In this document: positions 57,104-64,000 of the stretch, piece after piece
Layout: every line of letters starts with the position of its first letter
Position numbering within the stretch: position 1 is the first letter of the stretch
Source: Girardinichthys multiradiatus
Lineage: Eukaryota; Chordata; Actinopteri; Cyprinodontiformes; Goodeidae
Reading direction: 5' to 3'
Assembly: GCF_021462225.1 (NCBI RefSeq)
Contig: NC_061804.1
Coordinates: 15,558,005-15,622,004 of the forward strand
Length of the DNA stretch: 64,000 bases
Position numbers and translations under genes: made by a program
Notes under the pieces: model-generated
Database searches by the model: none
What the model was told of the DNA's origin: nothing
The model's input: the letters and a program-made list of their open reading frames with translations, nothing else

Positions 57104-57925
57104 CCAAGTGGATTTCGTCTCTTCTTTTTGCAGATGACGTGGTCCTGCTGGCCCCCTCTAGCCAAGATCTACAGCATGCGCTGTGGCGGTTCGCAGCCGA
57201 GTGTGAAGCGGATGGGATGAAGATCAATTCCTCCAAGGCCATGGTTCTCGATCGGAAAAGGGTGGCTTGTCCTCTTCAGGTTGTAGGGGAGTTCCTGCCT
57301 CAAGTGGAGGAGTTCAAGTATCTCGGGGTCTTGTTCACGAGTGAGGGAAGAATGGAGCGGGAGATTGACAGACGAATCGGTGCGGTAATGGGGCAGCCCC
57401 ACAACAGACTGTGCCAGTCCGTTGTGGGGAAGAAAGAGCTGAGCCGAAAAGCAAAGCTCTCAATTTACCGGTCGGTCTACGTTCCTACCCTCACCTATGG
57501 CCATGAACTTTGGGTCATGACCGAAAGAACGAGATCCCGGATACAAGCGGCCGAAATGAGCTTCCTCCGTAGGGTCGCTGGGCACTCCCTTAGAGATAGG
57601 GTGAGGAGCTCGGCCATCCGGGAGGAGCTCGGAGTAGAGCCGCTGCTCCTCCACATCGAGAGGAGCCAGTTGAAGTGGCTCGGGCATCTATACCGGATGC
57701 CTCCTGGATGCCTTTCTCGGGAGGTGTTCCAGGCACGTCCCACCGGGAGGAGGCCCAGAACACGGCCCAGGACACGCTGGAGGGACTATGTCTCTCAGCT
57801 GGCATGGGAACGCCTTGGGCTCCACCCAAAGGAGCTGGAGGAGGTGTCTGGGGAGAGGGACGTCTGGACGTCTCTGCTGAGTCTGCTGCCCCCGCGACCC
57901 GGTCCTGGATAAGCGGAAGACGACG
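57104..57925 (+). mobile_element. 5'-truncated LINE (RTE/Rex3-like) with a 13-bp target duplication
   Basis: A LINE 3' part starting in the reverse transcriptase domain and ending cggaagacgacg, flanked by identical 13-mers aaattaatttaat (57091-57103 and 57926-57938). The 3' UTR is only about a dozen bases and carries a short gacgacg repeat, typical of RTE-type elements that end in short tandem units. Confidence 0.85.
57105..57912 (+). pseudogene. LINE reverse transcriptase, C-terminal 270 codons
   Basis: The frame runs without interruption from VDFVSLLFADDVVLLA (catalytic FADD at about 57129-57140) through EFKYLGVLFTSEGRMEREID, LSRKAKLSIYRSVYVPTLTYGHE and ERTRSRIQAAEMSFLRRVAG to the basic Arg-rich RPRTRPRTRWRDYV and ends LLPPRPGPG-stop. 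This is the thumb and C-terminal part of an RTE/Rex3-type LINE protein. The endonuclease and most RT motifs are missing owing to 5' truncation, so it is inactive despite the open frame. GC-rich compared with its flanks. Confidence 0.88.
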
Positions 57926-57938
57926 AAATTAATTTAAT

Positions 57939-59031
57939 TTTTAATTAGGTTTTAGCAGTGTTTCTGGATGTTGATTTAAAAGTTAAAATATTAATAGATA
58001 GCTGTTTAATAAATGTTATTAGATTGAAAGATAATTATCAAGTCTTTATGTGGTAATTTAGACCTAAGGACAAACAGTACAGGTTTGAATTTCTAACCTA
58101 CAGTGATGCAGTGTTGCACTAGATGCCAGATTTGAGATAAAGGTTAATGCCGCTGTTAGAGACTTGAGAATTGGTCCTGCATTGGTGGTAAAATATGATT
58201 TATAAAATGGCGTATTGGCTTATATTGCACTCAGGTTTGCCAAAAAAAAAGGATTGTTTTTCTTCTTTTCCTATTTTTCATTTTTGTGCTGACAGACCAA
58301 CAGAGCTCTTATGCCCTTGTCAGAATTGCTTTATAACATCCAATTTAGTATTTTCTGAGGCTGTTATAGCCATTAAATCCACTCTTTTATTGTGGGACTG
58401 CCTTTTATAAGTATAACAAAAGATATTTGGTTCACATGGAGCTTGATCTTCCCTAATGGGGCTTATCTGGCTTTACAGAAGGTTTTGATTTCTGAGAATA
58501 TCCTCTTCAATGTCAGGTGGCCCAGTAAAAAGACTTCTACTTCCACTGAGGGCAATGTGAGCCAAACAGTGACCAGAAATCTTTGTGTTTTGTGGCACAA
58601 GGATCACAGGTGCCTGGTAACCCTTCAACATTTGCACAAAACCCCTGGAGGAAGAAAATGCAGTACATGCCTGATTATAAAACCGCTGAATCAGCTAAGC
58701 AGCTCTTGTTGCTTCTTTATTATTTATATTGAATAGAAAAGTGCTGGAATACTAAAAATGAGTGCTGTTCAGCAGTAAACATTTTACCTTGCTCTTTTGT
58801 ATACCATAGTTTCATGGACCCATGCATTGATTTTAATGGTGTCCTGTTGTAAAGACAATCAAAAGTCCAGTGAGAAAACAGTACAGCTTATGAATGGTCA
58901 AAAAATGAAGGACAAATTGAAGGATAACTAACAATTTGTGTACTTCTGTTTGTGTTCTTTACTTATCTCGCCTCACTTTATTACAATTTGATATGTGATA
59001 TAATTGCTACATAACAGCAGTTTTTAATAAC
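57939..59031. other. No recognised feature
   Basis: AT-rich, no supported gene or repeat. Confidence 0.4.
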
Positions 59032-59125
59032 ACTGTGCCCTGTGAAAGTATCCATACCTTTTGGACTTCATCACATTTCTTGTGTTACATCGACAAACTT
59101 CTATGTTTTTTTGAGGATTCTATAA
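59032..59125 (+). repeat. Tc1-type terminal repeat fragment
   Basis: The sequence ctgtgaaagtatccatacc, ttttggacttcatcac, tgttacatcgacaaacttctatg has the layout of a fish Tc1 terminal repeat. Only one end is present. Confidence 0.45.
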
Positions 59126-59180
59126 TAACTAACTAACTAACTAACTCAATTCAATTCAATTCAATTCAATTCAATTCAAA
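59126..59180. repeat. (AACT)n and (AATTC)n microsatellites
   Basis: Four taactaac units followed by at least six caatt units, directly before a LINE 3' end, to which the AATTC/GAATT run probably belongs. Confidence 0.8.
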
Positions 59181-59342
59181 AATACTTTATTAATCCCAAA
59201 GGGAAATTAAATGTTGTTATAGCTCATATTATGAAGGTTTCCTCAAAGAGCCGTTGTAGATGCTGATGGCTGTGGGCAGGAAGGATCTCCTGTAGCGCTC
59301 CGTCTTACAGCAGATCTGAAGAAGCCTCTGACTGAAGACTAA
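59165..59342 (-). mobile_element. LINE 3'-end fragment, same family as 6705-7130
   Basis: Shares atactttattaatcccaaag and gctgtgggcaggaaggat with the piece at 6716-6822. On the minus strand it codes a C-terminus containing SFLPTAISIYN before the stop and a short 3' UTR. Confidence 0.65.
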
Positions 59343-59344
59343 GA

Positions 59345-59440
59345 ATAAGGCAAGGCAAGGCAAGTTTAAATTCTATAGAAAATCTATATAGCAAATGTCA
59401 GCAGCAACACAATTCAAAGTGCTTTACATGACAAGAAAAA
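59345..59440 (-). repeat. L2-tailed dispersed repeat fragment
   Basis: Short aaggc tandem units at 59347-59362, then caagtttaaattctatag and caattcaaagtgctttacatgac, a tail seen in many fish L2/SINE repeats, reversed here. Confidence 0.55.
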
Positions 59441-61800
59441 GTACTTTGCAATGACAAAAAAACATTAGTCAGCAGAAAATAAAAATAAAAAAATAGGGAA
59501 GAAAAGGAAAAGCATAATCATAAAATGTAGGAAACTTTATATATAGTTTTCAAAATAAAAATCAGAAAAGTGTGCAGTGCATTTACCTTCATCTGCTCTG
59601 AGTCATTAAGGTAATTTGTTGAACCACTTTCCCACTAATCACAGGTATAAGTTCTTTGGGGTTTGTAACTACCATTTTTATACATTGTGGTTTTTTTTTA
59701 CCCAATCTCCTTTCCAAAATATCTCAAACGTAATCATAATGAATGGGGAGTGTTTGTGAACATTTATTTCAAGACTTGCTACAGATTTTAAAAAATATAT
59801 TTTGGTCTGGTATTTGAGTAGTTCTAACATTGGTTTCCTTTGATCCAAAATTTGATCTAAATGCCCACCTTGCCCAGCCTATGATGGATCAAACAGTCCA
59901 ACTTGAGTTGTTCAAACCTTGAGATAGTTTTTTATAACCTAACCCTGCTTAACTGCACAATTTTATGGAATTGTGGGCAAATTAACTAGTTTATTTTTTG
60001 TATTTTTAAAGTAAGCATCTGGGGAGTCCTGCCTAGTAGTCAGCATCTTTCCTGTGGTCAAGTGCTGTCTGATAAAACATATATTTTAGAATCTTGGAAA
60101 AAACAAACATAGGAGGGAGTCAAGCTATTTAAAAAGATGCCCACAGAGGAACAATTTTCACTACATAACAACAAGCTTAAAACTTTACCAGCAGTTCAAG
60201 TGAACACAGGGCACACTCATGACTCACTGAACCTAAAAAATCCTGTAGTTGCAGAGGGTACGTAGAGTACGCGCAGGAGGAGGCCTTGTACTTAATGGGG
60301 TTTGAGAAAGTTGTTAAATTCAAACTTTTAACCTGGTTTAACATGTGTTTTCTGTAGCTGGTAAAATACCTTGGTAGTCTGATTATTTAGGAGTTAAGTA
60401 AATGTGTTACAAAATTGTGTTTTTATTAAAATTGTTCAATAAAAAAACTAATACCAAAATACAGAACTTATAACAATTCAGAGCCTGTCAAAGAACAGAC
60501 CCAGCAGCCATAAGATTTTAAGGGAGCAACCAAAAGGTCAACAAGACAGATGAACAGATCAGTGAGATCTCTATAGAGGATGACCTTGCAGGAGACATGT
60601 CCCATCAAGAAGTCAAGGCTAAATAGGCTGAGAGGAAGAATGACCTTGCAGTTGCACTGATACATGCACACCTCCCACAAAGGATAACCTAGCAACCCAA
60701 TCTGGGTGAGGCTGCTTGGTAAAACAGCTTAGCTCTTAGATATACTGGACATGCCCTTGCTCTGGTGTGCTTCGCCTTGCCCTGGTGCAGCCTTATTTTT
60801 TCCTCTTTCAGCATGGGAAAAAAGGAGTTTCAGCTCCTTTGGTCATCACACACAGCTGACGGACATCTTGGACTAGAGCAAGGGGATGTTACTCTTCACA
60901 GCACACAACCTTAGTAGCATGCATGTTCTGTTTTTTAAAAAGTTTTAAATGTTTAAAAAAACAAACACATGAACCAGAAACACAAAGACTGAATATTTCT
61001 GCTCATTTAAAACTGCACAGTGTTTATAACTTTGACAAAAAAACAATTCAGACATACCCATTACATCATACAGAAATTTCCCACTTCCTGACACACTGAC
61101 AACAGTCTTTCTCTTCTACAGCATTTGTCTGATGTGAACAGGTTTCATAGTATTTTTAGCAAATTCTTGTGTGAGTGTTGCATCTTTAAATAATCTTTAT
61201 GTTTAAATAATTTATTTATAGGTAAATTTACCTGACATGTAATTTAAACCAGTGCAATACCAAAAATATTTATGAGCAAGTGATTATTCCATAGCTTTTC
61301 ATCAAAACTACAGTATTTGTGCCATAATGTAATTTTAACAGTTTCTTTTGTGTTTAACATTTCAACATGTAGCTACTAAATAATTATAAATGGGTCGAAA
61401 TGTCTGAAATTTCTTGACAATAAGCAGGCAACAAGACGAGCAGGGGATGGTACTACTTTAACACCATCAAACATTTCAGAGGTTCTTTACCAGCAGGATG
61501 CCAAAAAGAGACTTTAAGTGCCTTCCTCTTTTTTGTCTTTGGATATCTTAGGAATAGGTGAACAAATACTGAAAGTCTGAATAAAATGGGTCTGTTTTAT
61601 GCTATTGGAAATTGTACTATGAGACCAAATTGAAAATAAGATGAAAGCAAGGTGAGTGAATTGTTTCAAATTTTGAATGCTACAAGAAAATTGGATAAGT
61701 GCACAATGTCTCTTGTGCATGGTTGGTATGATCCTGGAAAAATATGACATCTAAGACATTTAGTTTTGGACTGGCATCATAGGAGGTGAGTCTATCAAAT
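59441..61800. other. No recognised feature
   Basis: AT-rich; no gene or repeat supported by sequence alone. Confidence 0.4.
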
Positions 61801-61949
61801 ATCTGCACATCAATTATGGAAACCAAGCCACTGTAGGCTCCTCTGCTCCTCCCCTTCTGGTTGGTTCTGGCAGCTCATTGTCTGCAGCTGCAACGCATTC
61901 TCCTAATGAGCTCATGGGCTTCTTAAGGTAGCTGCTGATACAGACCTTT

Positions 61950-61960
61950 GCTGGAACATA
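61950..61960 (+). promoter_or_regulatory. Candidate transcript 5' end / self-primer sequence
   Basis: GCTGGAACATA is the exact 11-nt reverse complement of 62296-62306. In Tf1 the first 11 nt of the element's own mRNA fold back onto the primer-binding site. A weak TATA-like tcttaagg lies about 28 bases upstream (61921-61928), compatible with a transcription start here. Confidence 0.6.
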
Positions 61961-61975
61961 ACCTCAGTTATGTGG

Positions 61976-62055
61976 ACTCCTGTCTGTCTGCCTATCCGTC
62001 TGCCTGCCTGTATGCCTGTCGACCTGCCTATCTGCCTGCCTACCTGCCTGCCAAC
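61976..62055 (+). repeat. Imperfect CTGC/TGTCTGCC tandem array within the LTR
   Basis: About 15 degenerate units of ctgcctgt/ctgccta type; followed by a CT run at 62112-62127. Pyrimidine-rich low-complexity sequence in the transcribed leader. Confidence 0.8.
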
Positions 62056-62197
62056 ATCTGGTAATACTCCCTCCTAAGGACTGCACTGTAAATATTCTCA
62101 TCACCAGTACTCTCTCTCTCTCTCTCCTTGGATTCCTGGGTTTACCTCCTCTGGCTTCTGGACAACTCCAGCTCAAGATTCCTTAAACAAAGTCTAC

Positions 62198-62206
62198 AGT
62201 AGAAAT
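62198..62206 (+). terminator. LTR polyadenylation signal
   Basis: gaAATAAAc at about 62198-62206, some 90 bases before the LTR end, as expected for the R region of an LTR. Confidence 0.5.
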
Positions 62207-62295
62207 AAACCTCATTTACCGTCTTATCCTGTGGGCTGAGTCTGTTTCATCCTCTGGTTTTGTTCTACTTCGACTATCTAAGCAATTCATGATAG

Positions 62296-62306
62296 TATGT
62301 TCCAGC
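62296..62306 (+). promoter_or_regulatory. Candidate self-priming primer-binding site
   Basis: TATGTTCCAGC immediately after the LTR, exactly complementary to 61950-61960. The first gag ATG (62297) lies inside it. Confidence 0.6.
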
Positions 62307-63292
62307 CATCTAACATGTCGAAGAACAATTCAGATGATGAACAGACTTCCTTAAAGGAATGCCTACAATCTACTGAAACCATGCTTCAACAGCTACTGCA
62401 ACAACAAAGGACTACGGATTCTCATCTCACAGAACTTGGTGGTATGGTTCATGCTTTAAGCGAAATCATAACCAAACTCTCACCTGCCTCTTCCAATCCT
62501 CCAGCTCGTTTAGAGAATCCTCAGCCACCCACAATTCTATCTTCTGGGATCCGAGAGCCTGACTTCTGTCCGTCTGAACTGTTTGATGGTAATCCTAATA
62601 ACTTTGGTGGTTTTTCTCTCCAGTGTGAATTAGCATTTAGTCGTTCTCCCTCCCTTTTCCCTACTGCTGCCTCCAAGATTACTTATATTGTTACCTCGCT
62701 AAAGGGATCTGCTCTGCTCTGGGCGCACGCCTATTTGGCATCTAACCCTGTTGAGTCTCTTAGTTATGCCATTTTTTTAGTCACTTCAAGAGAGTCTTCG
62801 ATCAACCACTCCAGCAGGAGGCAGCGGCTAAGAAGACACTCACCCTCAAACAGGGAAGGAGAGCGTTGGCTGAGTTCGCCATTGACTTCTGGGTGGCAGC
62901 GCAGGAGGTGGGTTGGGATGAAGCGGCACTCAAGGGTATTTTTGTTAATTCCCTTGCAGATCAAGTAAAGGACTAGTTGGTTTTGAGAGATGAACCCGAA
63001 AGACTGGATGAATTAATCAACCTATCGATCCGCATTGACAACCGTCTAAGAGAGAGACAAACAGAAAGGAACTACAATTCACAGTGGCATCACTCTCTGG
63101 CGCCTCGAACCACTTTCCTCGACGCACCCACTTCCTCTTCAGAGGGATCTGCGGAACCGGAACCAATGCAGATTGGTCACACTCGACTCTCCCCAGAGGA
63201 ACGACAACGTCGCTGTGAGGGTGGTCTTTGCCTATATTGTGGACAAGGAGGACATTTTATCACAAGATGACCCAAGAAGGGAAAAGAGAGGG
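62297..63292 (+). pseudogene. Ty3/gypsy gag relic with zinc knuckle
   Basis: Capsid-like structural protein. First frame MFQPSNMSKNNSDDEQ with a Gln-rich coiled-coil-like start (LQQLLQQQRTT), then the sushi-class capsid entry (FDGNPNNFGGFSLQCELAF and SKITYIVTSLKGSALLWA). A frameshift near 62775-62785 moves it into another frame (ALAEFAIDFWVAAQEVGWDE), which meets TAG at about 62972, then continues ([20 protein letters not shown]) to the zinc knuckle [13 protein letters not shown], where the last Cys codon is TGA (about 63268). So three breaks. The alternative start at 62315 is also possible. Confidence 0.85.
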
Positions 63293-63342
63293 CTCGTCAA
63301 TAGGTCAGGGGACTTTGATGAGCATATCCCATTCTTCCCCTG

Positions 63343-64000
63343 TCTCTCGTCTGTGTTTTCCAGTCACTATTATTGTTGGCCAAGAGAAGTTTCCTGTTGA
63401 CGCTTTTATTGATTCTGGTGCTGAACAGAATCTTATTTCCTCGGATCTGGTTGATGAACTTCAAATACCCTCTCAGCCTCTCAACCATTCCCTTTCTGTC
63501 ACTGGCATCACTGGTCAAACCATGTCTCAAGTGAGATTTAAAGTGCCTCAGCTTCACATCATCACCTCTGGTAACCATCATGAATGGGGTGAGTTCTTTG
63601 TTGTCTCTTCCATCTCTCCACAATTAGTTTTGGGGTTTCCCTGGTTGCAGAAACATAATCCTGCTATTAATTGGGTGGAGGGCAGAGTAGAGAGATGGAG
63701 TAATCTCTGTCTCCAGAACTGCTTAAGAACTGCTGTCTCTCACTCTATCAAACAACTCAAACCTTCTGAGCCTGTTGATCTGTCCAAAGTTCCACCTGAA
63801 TACCACAATGTCGCACCTGTGTTTAGCAAACAAGGGGCTCTTTCTTTACCTCTGCATCGCCCCTATGACTGCTCTATTGATCTCCTCCCAGGCGCTCCGC
63901 TACCATCCAGCAGACTCTTTAATCTCTCCGGACCTGAGAGAAAGGTCATGAAAGAGTACATTGAGGATTCTTTAGCATCTGGGATCATTCGTCCGTCTAC
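63343..64000 (+). CDS. Ty3/gypsy pol, protease and start of reverse transcriptase (partial, open)
   Basis: A frame with no stop from before 63343 to the end of the window, in a different frame from gag, as expected for frameshifted or fused pol. Aspartic protease: PVTIIVGQEKFPVDAFIDSG with the catalytic DSGA (63411-63422), then the flap region (VTGITGQ) and LVLGFPWLQKHNPAINW. RT entry: LPLHRPYDCSIDLLPGAPLP and ERKVMKEYIEDSLASGIIRPS, the conserved N-terminal RT segment of sushi-type elements. RT core, RNase H, integrase and 3' LTR lie beyond the window. Protease is intact as far as visible. Confidence 0.85.

Larger units (their letters stand above)
61801..64000 (+). mobile_element. Ty3/gypsy retrotransposon of Tf1/sushi type, 5' part, runs off the window
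   Basis: Order seen: LTR (start not determined, end about 62295), primer site, gag relic, zinc knuckle, protease and the beginning of reverse transcriptase. The protease and RT start, the gag layout and the self-complementary primer site place it in the Tf1/sushi group, the group from which mammalian PEG10/RTL genes derive. The 3' part is outside the window. Frameshift and stops in gag show this copy is not autonomous. Confidence 0.85.

Noticed and set aside
61976..62055. CRISPR-like or satellite array
   Set aside because: Units are degenerate CTGC-type simple repeats without spacers, inside an LTR.

Overview
This looks like teleost fish DNA. The only host gene I can recognise is the 3' part of a GABA-A receptor gamma-2 subunit gene (gabrg2, plus strand). 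Everything else is intron, intergenic DNA and transposable elements of types typical of fish: Tc1-like elements, non-LTR LINEs, a gammaretrovirus-like provirus and a Tf1/sushi-type Ty3/gypsy element. The percomorph-like repeat mix is an impression, not a measurement.

Bases 1-12692 are inferred to be an upstream gabrg2 intron. They hold a decayed Tc1-like element split by a LINE fragment (1.36-3.0 kb), a second Tc1 remnant, several LINE 3' ends and one copy of a dispersed fish repeat. Gene exons follow at 12693-12845 (TM1 and the start of TM2), 15206-15411 (TM2, TM3 and the start of the cytoplasmic loop), 16556-16579 (a 24-nt microexon matching the alternatively spliced gamma-2L cassette) and 22086-22364 (rest of the loop, TM4 and stop). 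The 3' UTR probably runs to about 23.9 kb. A DD36E Tc1-like remnant lies in the last intron.

Bases 24-64 kb contain no recognised host gene. In order they hold: a second copy of the dispersed repeat in inverse orientation (25.9-27.4 kb); a DD34E Tc1 element with two in-frame stops (30.2-31.8 kb); a possible LTR-like GC-rich piece (32.3-32.9 kb); a THAP-like coding relic (34.2 kb); a Tc1-like element with an open 320-codon transposase and 200-bp IR/DR-type terminal repeats (34.8-36.4 kb); a second copy of that element broken by a LINE whose 1001-codon endonuclease/reverse transcriptase frame is open (40.0-44.9 kb); a 900-bp fold-back element (47.2-48.1 kb); a provirus on the minus strand with near-identical LTRs but no gag and broken pol and env (48.15-54.93 kb); another Tc1 relic; a 5'-truncated LINE with a 13-bp target duplication (57.1-57.9 kb); and the 5' end of a sushi-type retrotransposon with a self-complementary primer site, running off the window (about 61.9-64.0 kb).

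The gabrg2 exons work together as one transcript for a ligand-gated chloride channel subunit. The mobile elements are independent insertions, several nested. I found no CRISPR array, tRNA or rRNA gene. The points most worth a second look are the microexon, the fold-back element, the self-priming signal of the sushi-type element, and the provirus whose inside is far more damaged than its LTR divergence would suggest.
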